Counted from the first letter of the stretch, positions 30,507-39,851 are shown. The stretch: DNA of 64,000 bases from Lysobacteraceae bacterium (GCA_026005075.1 BPKJ01000001.1:806001-870000), one strand, 5' to 3'. A program made the numbers and translations. The notes: generated by a model from the letters alone, not told the origin.

Positions 30507-31850
30507 ATGAGCCGCGGCGACACCATTGCGGCCATCGCCACCGGCCGGGTTCCGGCCGGCGTGGGCATCGTGCGCATTTCCGGCCCGGAGGCCCCCGCCA
30601 TCGCCGCCACCCTGCTCGGGCGTCGCCCCCGCCCGCGGCACGCCCACCTGCTCCGGCTCGTCGATGCCGAGGGCGGTCTGATCGATCAGGGGCTCCTGCT
30701 CGCCTTCCCGGCGCCGCACTCGTTCACCGGCGAGGACGTGGTCGAGCTGCAGCTGCACGGCAGCCCGGTGGTGCTGGACCTCGCGCTGGCGCGGGTCTGC
30801 GCCCTTGGCGCCCGCCACGCAAGACCCGGCGAGTTCACCGAACGCGCCTTTCTCAACGGCAAGATCGACCTCGCCCAGGCCGAGGCGGTGGCCGACCTGA
30901 TCGCGGCCGGCTCCGAGGCCCAGGCACGTGCCGCGGCGCGCTCGTTGCAGGGCGTGTTCTCGCGCAAGGTGGAAGCGCTGGTCGAGGGCCTGACCCGCCT
31001 CCGCGTCCACGTCGAGGCAGCGATCGACTTTCCCGAGGAGGAGATCGACCACCTCGCCGATCCCGTGCTGCGCCAGGCCCTGGACGGCCTCGATGCCGAG
31101 CTCGCCGCGCTGCTCGCGGAAAGCCGCCGCGGAGCCCGTCTGAACCGCGGCCAGCAGGTGCTGATCCTCGGGCCACCCAACGCGGGCAAGAGTTCCCTGC
31201 TCAATCTCCTTGCCGGCTGCGAGCGGGCCATCGTCACCCCCACCCCGGGCACCACCCGCGACCTGCTGCACCAGGACATCCACCTCGACGGCCTGACCCT
31301 GACCCTGGTCGACACCGCCGGGCTGCGCGCCGAAAGCACCGACGCGATCGAACTCGAAGGCATGCGCCGCGCCCGCGCCCAGCGCGATCTCGCCGACCTG
31401 CTGCTGCTGGTGATCCCCGACGGCGACGAGACGGCCCTGGCGGAACTGCTGGCCGAGCTGGACCCCGGGCGGCCGGTCCTCGTGGTCCACAACAAGATCG
31501 ATCTCAGCGGCGGCCGCGCCGGCCTGCGCCACCGCGAGGGAAAGCGTTGGCACCTCGGCCTGTGCGCGCGCAGCGGCGACGGTCTGGACGCGCTGCGCCA
31601 GGCGCTGGCCGAGCAGCTCCTTGGCGGTGCCGAGCCGGCGGCCTTCACCGCTCGCGAGCGCCATGTCCAGGCCCTGCAACGTGCCGGCGACTGCCTGCAG
31701 CGCGCCAGCAGCCTGCTCGCCGCCGGGCAGGGCGAACTGCTGGCCGAGGAACTGCGCCACGCCCAGACCGCACTGGGCGAGATCACCGGCGCCGTCGACG
31801 CCGACACCCTGCTCGGGCGGATCTTCTCCGCCTTCTGCATCGGCAAGTAG
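30507..31850 (+). CDS. mnmE: tRNA modification GTPase MnmE
   Basis: MSRGDTIAAIATGRVPAGVGIVRISGPEAPAIAA...PPNAGKSSLLNLLAGCERAIVTPTPGTTRDLLHQ...LLGRIFSAFCIGK. Confidence 0.98.
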   Translation: MSRGDTIAAIATGRVPAGVGIVRISGPEAPAIAATLLGRRPRPRHAHLLRLVDAEGGLIDQGLLLAFPAPHSFTGEDVVELQLHGSPVVLDLALARVCALGARHARPGEFTERAFLNGKIDLAQAEAVADLIAAGSEAQARAAARSLQGVFSRKVEALVEGLTRLRVHVEAAIDFPEEEIDHLADPVLRQALDGLDAELAALLAESRRGARLNRGQQVLILGPPNAGKSSLLNLLAGCERAIVTPTPGTTRDLLHQDIHLDGLTLTLVDTAGLRAESTDAIELEGMRRARAQRDLADLLLLVIPDGDETALAELLAELDPGRPVLVVHNKIDLSGGRAGLRHREGKRWHLGLCARSGDGLDALRQALAEQLLGGAEPAAFTARERHVQALQRAGDCLQRASSLLAAGQGELLAEELRHAQTALGEITGAVDADTLLGRIFSAFCIGK

Positions 31851-32400
31851 TGGCCTCTGCCGCAACCGCCGCTCGCGCCGCGGGCCGGGGCCGCACAGCA
31901 TGCCGAACCTGCAATCCGCCTCGGCTCGGTGGCAGGCCGCGGCCGGCGAGGGCGGCCGGCCTACCACGCGCCCGACAAGCCCCATGGGCCTGAAGCAACC
32001 GGCCCGGCTTGGGCCGGGCGGGTGCGGCATGGCGCGCCGAGCTCCGGATGCGCCTGGGCAGCAGGGCCGGACCACGCGGTGACGGGGAATCCCGGGGCAG
32101 CAGGATCGCCGGCCACGGGGCGGGTTTGCAAAACATCGCAAGCTTGCAGACCTGCGCGAGGGGCGCGGCTTCACTACACTTTTCGACGGGGGCAGTTCGA
32201 GGCGCTGGAGTTCGGGGTGTTGCCCGCCAGCGCCGGCATCCCGGGGGCAAGCCGAGTGGAGATCTGGGCGACGCGCGCGGCGCGCCGTCCTGCCGCGGGT
32301 GTTGCCGGCCGTGATCCTGCGACCCCAGAACGCGGGTCGCGCGGAAACGCGGCGACGCGCGGCGCAACCCAACCCAGTTCAATCAGGAAGCAACCACCGA

Positions 32401-33368
32401 TGATCAAGACCCTTTCCTTCAGTCTTCTGGCGCTTGCCACGAGCGCGGCCCTGGCCGGCGAGGTGGCGATCCTGCCCGACGACGAGGCGGCCCTTCTGGC
32501 GGCGGAGGCCAAGGCGGCCGCAGGCATGGCGCCGAAGGAGATCAACCAGTCCTGCGGCCTGGTGGCGCCGCTGCCGACCACGCCCAGCGGTCCGACCTGG
32601 TCGGCCGAGGTGAACGACGTGTTCTTCGGCATGCAGAACGCCAAGTTCCGGATGACCGCCTGGCGCAAGGCCTGTCCGGACGGCGATCACCAGCTGATGC
32701 TGACCATCGAGCCCGGTCCGGGTGGGACCAACCTGCCGGATCTGTTCACGGTCCAGCAGAACGGGCGCAACTACAACACCTTCCTGGTCCGCGATGCCGC
32801 GGGCGCCCATGCGCCGCCGGGCATCACCAGCAAGGCGACCTACCTGCTGCGCTTCCTTGGCGACCAGTCCGCGACCTTCGACGACGATGCGGCGCTGACC
32901 ATCACCTACCTTGGGCTGAGCACCAGCGGCCGGGCGCGGATCGAGGTGCCGCCGGCGCCGAGCTCCACCACCCCGCCGCCGGAGCCCAGCGTGGCGCTGA
33001 GCGATCTGCTGGACGGTGCCTGGTTCAACCCCGGCCATACCTCGCAGGGGCTGCTTCTGGACGTGGCCCGCCAGGACGGGGTGGTCTCCGGGGCCTGGTT
33101 CACCGCGGATCCGCAGACCGGCGTGCGCGAGTGGTTCACCTTCCTGGGTCCGATCGAGGGTTCGGCGGCGCAGGTGGAGATCTACCGGACCGACGGGGTG
33201 CGGTTCCTGCAGAACGCGCCGACGACCGACGTCGTGGTGGGACAGGGCACGATCCGCTTCACGTCCTGCACCGAGGCGAGCTTCGAGTTCAGCCTGCAGA
33301 CGCCGAGTGCCACCGGCACCATCGCCCTGTCCAAGCTCACCCGAGCGGACGCTTCCTGCGGGCAGTGA
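32401..33368 (+). CDS. Secreted hypothetical protein with C-terminal 'GAWFNPGHTSQGLLLDV' domain
   Basis: MIKTLSFSLLALATSAALAGEVAILPDDEAALLAAEAKAAAGMAPKEINQSCG...LSDLLDGAWFNPGHTSQGLLLDVARQDGVVSGAWFTADPQTGVREWFTFLGP; signal peptide. Start trimmed from ORF 31929..33368. Confidence 0.7.
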
Positions 33369-33369
33369 G

Positions 33370-34020
33370 ATGAGCCTGGTCCTGGTGCTGTGCTTCGTGG
33401 GGGTGTCGCTGGCGCAAACCGCCGTGCTCACCGCCATCCGGCCCCAGGCGAGGCAGGTGCTGCGGCGGCTTCGGTCGCCGCGGCTCCTGCTGCGGGCGGG
33501 GTGCCTGCTCGCTGGCGTGTTGGCCGTGGCGCTGCCTCTGTTCAGCCTGGGCGGCATCTGGTCCTGGAGCTGGCTATCCCTGCTGGGGGCGGACGGCGGC
33601 AGCCTGCTGTTAGGGACGGCCCGTGCGGATGAAGCGCAGGACCATCCCATCTTTGCCGTGGCGCCCTACCTGTTTCCGCTTCTTGCCGCGGCCGCGATGC
33701 CGGTGATCTGCCTGGACGAGGAGCGACTATTCCGCCGCGGCGTGGACAGGTCGGGGCCGTTGGGGATTGCGGTGCGCTCCGTCCTGTTCGGCGTGGCGCA
33801 CATCGTGGTGGGAGCGCCGCTGGCCGCGCAGCTCGCCCTGGCCGGGCTCGGCGTCGCGTTCGCGCACGAGTACCGTCGGGCGGCGCGGGCTGGCGAGGAT
33901 CCGCTGCTGGCCTCGGCCACGCTGCATTGCGCCTACAACTATGCCGTGATCGCCACCGTGGCCGGCGTGGCGGCGTGGGCGCAGATTGCCTCCAAGTTGG
34001 GCAACGCCGCGGCCGGCTGA
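33370..34020 (+). CDS. CPBP (CAAX/Abi, Rce1-like) intramembrane protease family protein
   Basis: Motif 1 CLDEERLFRRG (EExxxR), motif 2 FGVAH (FxxxH), motif 3 HCAYN (HxxxN) in a multi-TM protein. Confidence 0.8.
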   Translation: MSLVLVLCFVGVSLAQTAVLTAIRPQARQVLRRLRSPRLLLRAGCLLAGVLAVALPLFSLGGIWSWSWLSLLGADGGSLLLGTARADEAQDHPIFAVAPYLFPLLAAAAMPVICLDEERLFRRGVDRSGPLGIAVRSVLFGVAHIVVGAPLAAQLALAGLGVAFAHEYRRAARAGEDPLLASATLHCAYNYAVIATVAGVAAWAQIASKLGNAAAG

Positions 34021-34062
34021 TACTGAGAACCACAAGGCTTCATCGAGGAGAGGAGAACGACC

Positions 34063-35079
34063 ATGCGGGTAGCGAGCAGGCTCATGGCCATGCTGGTGCT
34101 TCTGCCGGCGCTGGCGCAGGCGGGGGTGCTGGATCGGCTGGTGCTCAACAAGGACAAGCAACTGCAGATGGAGCGGGAGGCGGCGGCGGCGCGGGCGCGG
34201 ATCAATGCCGTCGCCTGGCCGTTGCTGACCCACCCGAACCTGCTTGCGCAGTGCGAGGGGGGTCGGCCGGCCTACGGCTTCCGGCACCGTGGGACCGAGG
34301 GGTACGAGCTGGAGCGCAAGCAGGATCAGGATCTCGAGGCCATGGGCTGGGTGCCGCGCCAGGTCCTCGAGGTCTATCCGGGCTCGCCAGCGGAGGCGGC
34401 GGGGCTTCAAGTCGGCGACGTGATCGTGGGCTTCGACGGTCGCCGGATCCGCAAGAACAGCTACAAGGGCGACAATCGGATCACCGAGCTGCTCGCGGAG
34501 GCGCGCGAGGAGGGCCGTGCCATCGAGCTCGAGGTGGAGCGTTCGGGTGCCAGGCAGGTGCTGCGCATCGAGCCGGTCAGGGTCTGCGATTTCGAGGCCA
34601 TCCTGGGCGGCACGGCGGGGATCGCCGGTGCGCACGACCTGCCGCGCAAGCTGCGTGCCCGGGCGATCATGGTGGACATCGGTCTGTACCGTCTGGTGGC
34701 GGAGGACGAGGCGCTGCTGCAGGCGGTGATTGTCCACGAGCTGGCGCATCAGTTCCTGGACCATTACAAGGTGCGAGGCATGGCGGGCACGGCGGCGCGT
34801 GTCACCGGCACGGCGATGGAGTATGCGGGCATGGGCGGTACGCCAGGTCTGCTGCTCAAGCTGGGCACGCGCGTTGCGTTCAAGGCCGGCGAGGAGCGTG
34901 AGGCCGACCTCAAGGCGCTGGAGCTGATGCGGTCCCTGGATCTGAACCCGGAGGTCTACGTGGCCTTCGTGCACCGCCTTGCCGAGGCCAGGCCGGATCT
35001 GGTGGCCAGCGGGGTGGGCGCGCATCCGGTGAACGAGGAGCGGCTTGCCGCGCTGCGTGCGGGGGGAGGCCAGGGATGA
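34063..35079 (+). CDS. M48-family metalloprotease with PDZ domain
   Basis: Signal peptide; PDZ YPGSPAEAAGLQVGDVIVGFDGRRIRKNS; zinc motif VIVHELAHQFLDHY; EREADLKALELM third ligand; strong RBS AGGAGAGGAG. Confidence 0.9.
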   Translation: MRVASRLMAMLVLLPALAQAGVLDRLVLNKDKQLQMEREAAAARARINAVAWPLLTHPNLLAQCEGGRPAYGFRHRGTEGYELERKQDQDLEAMGWVPRQVLEVYPGSPAEAAGLQVGDVIVGFDGRRIRKNSYKGDNRITELLAEAREEGRAIELEVERSGARQVLRIEPVRVCDFEAILGGTAGIAGAHDLPRKLRARAIMVDIGLYRLVAEDEALLQAVIVHELAHQFLDHYKVRGMAGTAARVTGTAMEYAGMGGTPGLLLKLGTRVAFKAGEEREADLKALELMRSLDLNPEVYVAFVHRLAEARPDLVASGVGAHPVNEERLAALRAGGGQG

Positions 35080-35240
35080 GCGACGGCATCGCCGTGCTCG
35101 AGGAGCTGCGCGATGGGCGCTTCCAGGGCCATCCCCTGCACTGGTACTCGACCAAGCCCAGCATCGCCGAGCAGATGGGCCTGACCCGCCTCGCGCTGCG
35201 CGTGCTGGAAAGCCTCTCGACGCCGAGGATCGAGGGATGA
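35076..35240 (+). CDS. Hypothetical 54-aa protein, start overlaps M48 stop
   Basis: MSDGIAVLEELRDGRFQGHPLHWYSTKPSIAEQMGLTRLALRVLESLSTPRIEG; ATGA overlaps both upstream and downstream. Confidence 0.6.
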   Translation: MSDGIAVLEELRDGRFQGHPLHWYSTKPSIAEQMGLTRLALRVLESLSTPRIEG

Positions 35241-35662
35241 CCCGCAAGCGTCGCGTGCATGTGCCCGCGGCGGAGCTGGCCCGTCTTGGCTATTGCGAGA
35301 CCAAGCTGGTCCTGGACCGCAGGCATGGCCAGCGGACCACCCGGGCGCAACGGGAGGCCCAGCTTCGGGGCGATCGCGAGCACACCCAGTACGCGGCCCT
35401 GGTCGAGCGGCACCACAACCTGCCCGACCGGAGGTGCTTCATTGCGAGCTGCGTGTACGGACCGGACGACCCGCGTACCGAGGCGCTCCGGGCGTGGCGG
35501 GACCAGGTCGCGTCGAAAATCTGGTTAGGGCGTCTTGCGGTGGCGTTCTACTATCGCCTCAGCCCCGGCGTGGTGGCTCGGATCGAGCACCGGCCGTGGC
35601 TGCGGTCAGTCGTCAGAGGCATGACCGATCTGGTTCGACGAGCAATGAGGGTGGGGCCATGA
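35237..35662 (+). CDS. CFI-box-CTERM-like protein
   Basis: MTRKRRVHVPAAELARLGYCETKLVLDRRHGQRTTRAQREAQLRGDREHTQYA + CFIASCVYGPDDPRTEALRAWRDQVASKIWLGRLAVAFYYRLSPGVVARIEHRPWLRSVVRGMTDLVRR; C-terminus matches the remembered CFIATAAYG...LRRFRD...GR..V..YY..SP pattern. Confidence 0.75.
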   Translation: MTRKRRVHVPAAELARLGYCETKLVLDRRHGQRTTRAQREAQLRGDREHTQYAALVERHHNLPDRRCFIASCVYGPDDPRTEALRAWRDQVASKIWLGRLAVAFYYRLSPGVVARIEHRPWLRSVVRGMTDLVRRAMRVGP

Positions 35663-36270
35663 GCTACAGCCCAAAGGTGTTGAGCATTCCGATTCGGGAC
35701 ATGCCCACCGCATTCATTCTGTCCTACATGGACGTGCTGCGCTTCGAGGCGCCAGGCCTGGAGGAGGTCTTCCATGACCGCCGTCTGCTGCGTGGCAGGC
35801 CCTCGGTCGACTCCATGGGCAGCCTGCTGCATGCCATCGCCATCCGCATGGGCTGGATCCGGCGTGAGTTTCGCCGCATGGGCAACGAGGCCCTGGCCAC
35901 GCAGGACGACATCGACGCCATCCGCGAGGACATCACCCAATATGCCAGCCGGCCGCGGGAGGCGGCGCTGGTCGGGTACCTGGCGGCCTACGCGGAGATG
36001 GCGGGGATGGTGGCGGTCGCCAAGCAGTGCGGGCATGGGCTCCTTGGCCAGCTGCAGCGGGTGCGCGATCTGGCCGACAAGCGCTATAAGGGCGTCATCG
36101 GGCATCACGCCCAGACCGTGCAGGCGCTCCTGGCGGGAACCCCCGAGCTGGCCCGCCGCGGGTTTCCGCTGGCGACCCGCGTGGCCCTGGACCCCGATGA
36201 CCCGGATCGGGAGCCTGAGCTGCTCCTGAGCTACCGAACCTCCAGGCTGGAGGCTCCGGTATGGCCCTGA
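35659..36270 (+). CDS. Hypothetical protein (203 aa), no recognised domain
   Basis: MSYSPKVLSIPIRDMPTAFILSYMDVLRFEAPGLEEVFHDRRLLRGRPSVDSMGSLLHAIAIRMGW...; ATGA overlap with previous gene. Confidence 0.7.
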   Translation: MSYSPKVLSIPIRDMPTAFILSYMDVLRFEAPGLEEVFHDRRLLRGRPSVDSMGSLLHAIAIRMGWIRREFRRMGNEALATQDDIDAIREDITQYASRPREAALVGYLAAYAEMAGMVAVAKQCGHGLLGQLQRVRDLADKRYKGVIGHHAQTVQALLAGTPELARRGFPLATRVALDPDDPDREPELLLSYRTSRLEAPVWP

Positions 36271-36389
36271 GCGCCCTGGGGGCGCTCGTCATCCTGGGCC
36301 TGCTCCTGTGCTTGGTCTACTACTTCGCGTGGGAGATCACGCGGCCCTTGCGCAGGGCGCGCTACGACCTGCTGGTGCGCGCCTCCTAG
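36261..36389 (+). CDS. Hypothetical 42-aa single-TM peptide
   Basis: MALSALGALVILGLLLCLVYYFAWEITRPLRRARYDLLVRAS; start overlaps upstream stop by 10 nt; below the ORF-track length cut-off. Confidence 0.5.
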   Translation: MALSALGALVILGLLLCLVYYFAWEITRPLRRARYDLLVRAS

Positions 36390-36434
36390 GCGTCTGCCTC
36401 AGGGCCGCTGGGCTGGCGCCCGGCATGGCAAGGG

Positions 36435-37605
36435 TCAGGCCGAGATGGCGAGGCGCTCCTGGTGGTAGAGGCGGGCGGCGAGGGCCCAGAGCAGGGCGCA
36501 CAAGGCGAGCGCGCTGCCGAGATAGGTCGCCCACTCCAGCATCAGGACCGTCTCGCCGCGGACCAGGCGGATGATGAGCTGGTTCTGGGCAAGGAAGGGC
36601 ACGGCGAACTGCCAGAGCTGGTCCTTGATCGGGTGGACGACGAGCACGATGGTCGGCAGCAGCGGCAGCAGCATCAGCACGCTCATGTAGCTCTGTGCCT
36701 CCTTCACCGACTTGGCGCTGGCCGAGATCAGGGTGAGCAGGCAGGTGCCGAGGAGCACCATGGGGGTCAAAACCACCAGCACGCCAAGGGCGGCGAGGAG
36801 GTCGAGTTCACCGCCCAGCTTGCCGCCGCCGTAGGCGAAGGCGAGCTTGAGCGCGACCACCAGCAGCAGCAGGCTGAGCAGCCCGAACAGGGTCGAGGCG
36901 AGGATCTTGCCGCTCATGATCGCCTCGCGGGAGGCGGGGGTGGCGAGCAGCGGCTCGATGGACTGCCGCTCGCGTTCGCCGGCGGTGGCGTCGATCACGA
37001 TCGGGGCGCCGCCGAGGAAGGCGCTGAGGATCAGCAGGTAGGGCAGCATGAGGGCGAGCGTTTGCCCGCTTCGTGCTTCCGGGGTGGCGAGATCGCGCTG
37101 GGTGACCAGCACCGCCTCGTCGAGTTCGGTGTCGATGCCGCGTGCGAGCAGGCGCAGCTTGCCGGCGGTGGCCGAGTACGCGCGCAGCGCCCGGCGCACC
37201 CGCTCGAGGGGGATCGAGGTGTCGCGCCGGGTGGAATCGAACACCAGTTCGACCTCGGCCGGCTCGCTGCGCCGCCACTGCTCGGCAAAGCCCTCGGGAA
37301 TGCGCAGGGCGACGTCGTGGTCCTGAGCGCGGATGGCGGCGTCGAGATCCTCCGGCGGCGGCAGGACCTCGATGTTGAAGGAGGCGAGGTAGCGGACCAG
37401 GTTGGGCGCATGTTCCGCGCCCGCCACCGGCAGCTCGAGCGTGCTCTCCATCTGCGTGGTGACGCGCTTTTCGGCCAGTCGGCCGACACCGAGCAGCAGG
37501 ACCGGGACGAGGATCGGGCCCATCAGCAGAGCCGAGCATCACCGTCTTGCGGTCGCGGAAGAGGTCGGTCAGCTCCTTCTGAACCACCGCGATCAGGGTC
37601 TTCAT
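36435..37605 (-). CDS. natB: ABC-2 type permease (NatB-like); frame break near 37525
   Basis: N-term MKTLIAVVQKELTDLFRDRKTVMLGS in ORF 36808..37605; remainder MGPILVPVLLLGVGRLAEKRVTTQMES...GAPIVIDATAGERERQSIEPLLATPASREAIMSGK in ORF 36435..37523. Confidence 0.82.
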
Positions 37606-38348
37606 GCGAACAGGCCCTCCTCCGAGCCGATGGCCTTGACGAACGCGTCCTCGAGGTTGTCCTCGCCGGTGCTGGCGCGAATCTCGTCCGCGGTGCCCTG
37701 GGCGACGACCTCGCCCCTGGCGACGATGACGATGCGGTCACACAGGGCCGCCACCTCCTGCATGATGTGGCTGGAGAAGATCACGCAGCGGCCCTCGCCA
37801 CGAAGCCGGCGCAGGAACTCGCGCATCGCCCGCGTCGTCATCACGTCGAGGCCGTTGGTGGGCTCGTCGAGGATCACGTTGCGCGGGTCGTGCACCAGCG
37901 CACGGGCGATCGCGGTCTTGGTGCGCTGGCCTTGCGAGAAGCCTTCACAGCGGCGGTCGATGACATCGTGCATGCCCAGCGCCTCGGCCAGCGCCTCGAT
38001 GCGCTGCGCGATCCGCGCCTCGTCCATGCCGTGCAGACGACCGAAGTAGGCGATGTTCTCGCGCGCGGTCAGGCGTTTGTAGACGCCGCGGGCGTCCGGC
38101 AGCACGCCGAGGCGGCGCCGCACCTGTTCGGGCTGCCGACGCGCATCGAGGCCGTCGACCTCGATCTCGCCCTGGTCGGGACGCATCAGCGTGTAGAGCA
38201 TGCGCAGGGTGGTGGTCTTGCCGGCGCCGTTGGGACCGAGCAGACCGGTGATCTCGCCGTCGCGGGCCTCGAAGCCGACGCCGCGCACGGCGTGGACGGT
38301 GCCGCTACGGGTCTTGAACGACTTGTGCAGGTTGTTCACGCGGATCAT
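37602..38348 (-). CDS. natA: ABC transporter ATP-binding protein (NatA-like)
   Basis: MIRVNNLHKSFKTRSGTVHAVRGVGFEARDGEITGLLGPNGAGKTTTLRMLYTLMRPDQGEIEVDG...GFSQGQRTKTAIARALVHDPRNVILDEPTNGLDVMTTRAMREFL. Confidence 0.92.
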   Translation of the reverse strand: MIRVNNLHKSFKTRSGTVHAVRGVGFEARDGEITGLLGPNGAGKTTTLRMLYTLMRPDQGEIEVDGLDARRQPEQVRRRLGVLPDARGVYKRLTARENIAYFGRLHGMDEARIAQRIEALAEALGMHDVIDRRCEGFSQGQRTKTAIARALVHDPRNVILDEPTNGLDVMTTRAMREFLRRLRGEGRCVIFSSHIMQEVAALCDRIVIVARGEVVAQGTADEIRASTGEDNLEDAFVKAIGSEEGLFA

Positions 38349-38350
38349 GG

Positions 38351-39851
38351 TCAGGGCTCCCATCCGTAAGGCCCCGCGAAGGGGGGCAAGGCCGCGAGGC
38401 GGTCGAGGCAGGCCACGTCCAGGGCGGAAGGCTCCGGCTTTTCGAGGAATCGCGCCAGCAGCTTGGGCATGCAGCCGAGCCCGATCACGTTGTGACCCTG
38501 GCCCGGGAGCACCAGATGCCGGGCGTTGGGGAGCGCGGCGGCCACCTCCTCGCCGTAGCGCGGCGGGGTGACCGGATCGAGTTCGCCAGAGAGCAGCAGC
38601 ACCGGCATCTCGCCGCGGAGCGGCTCGCGGAAGTCGGCAGGACGCCGGCCGCGCGGCCAGACCGCGCACTGCGCGCGGGTGAACTCGATCAGCACGTTGC
38701 CGAGCACGCTGTCGGTCTGGCCCGGATCGGGGCGCAGCTCGTCCGCGTCCTCGGTGCAGGTCACCGACAGCTGCATGCCGTGGTAGATCTGCTCCGACAG
38801 GCCGGTTGCGAGCAGCTCGGCCTGCGCCAGCATGGCCTCGAAGCGGCCCTGGGCGGCCTCGTGCAGCAGGAACGGGAGCAGGCTGGCGGTCTGCGGAGAG
38901 TAGGCGTACAGCCGCAGCAGCATGGCCAGATGCCCGAAGCCGGGCGTTCCTCCTTCCACTCGCCGGAGCGCGCGGCGCGGAAGCGGACCGGCGCGGCGGT
39001 GCCCGCGCGCAGCGTGGCGGCGACGGCGTCGAGCTGCGCGCGCGGATCGCCGAGCTGCTGCGCGCAGCCGGGGTCCTTGCGGCAACGCTCGAAGTGGGCG
39101 TCGAGCGCGGCCTCGAGGTTGGCGGCGTGCTCGTTGCCCAGGACCAGGGTGTTCGGCACCACCGAATCCAGCACCACCGCACGGGTCGACTCGGGGTGGC
39201 GCTTGCGAACTGCTGGGCGACCCGGGTGCCGTAGGAGATGCCGACGAGGTTGATCCTGGACACGCCGAGCGCCCGGCGCACCTCCTCGAGGTCCTCGACG
39301 TGCTGGAGGGTGCCGTACTGGGTGAGGTCGGCTTCCGCGGCCAGCGCCTCCGCGCAGCGTCTTGCGAAGTCGCGCGCGGTGTCGAGGTCCTCGCGGTCGG
39401 GCTCGGTGAAGGCAGGACGGCCCTGCGCGTCGCGACACAGCAGCGGCCGCGAACCGCCGGTGCCGCGGGCATCGACGAGGATCACGTGCCGCGAGCGCCG
39501 CACGTCGGCGAAGGCGGCATGGACCAGCGGGTAGCTTTCGCTGGCCGCCTGCCCCGGCCCGCCGGCGAGCATGAACACGGGGTCCGGCGCGGCCTGCCCG
39601 TCGACCGGGATCCAGGCCACGTGCAGGCGGATCCGACGCCCCTCGGGCCGCTCGCGGTTCTCGGCCACCTCGAGGCTTGCGCACTGGGCCTCGACCGCGA
39701 GCGACCGCCCCGGTGCCTTGAGGGTGCAGGGCGTGAAGGCGAGGCTGCCGAAGCTGCGCGTGGCCGGCGGTTCGCCGGCCAGCGCTGCGCCGGCGAGGAG
39801 CAGGGCGACGAGGGGCAAGGTTCGGCAGGCACTCATGGGCAGGGCATCCAT
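38351..39851 (-). CDS. Secreted alpha/beta hydrolase (TAP-like) with two frame breaks
   Basis: Three minus frames join: ...DPVFMLAGGPGQAASESYPLVHAAFADVRRSRHVILVDARGTGGSRPL...INLVGISYGTRVAQQFA | KRHPESTRAVVLDSVVPNTLVLGNEHAANLEAALDAHFERC | TPGFGHLAMLLRLYAYSPQTASLLPFLLHEAAQG...MPVLLLSGELDPVTPPRYGEEVAAALPNARHLVLPGQGHNVI. Confidence 0.8.
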
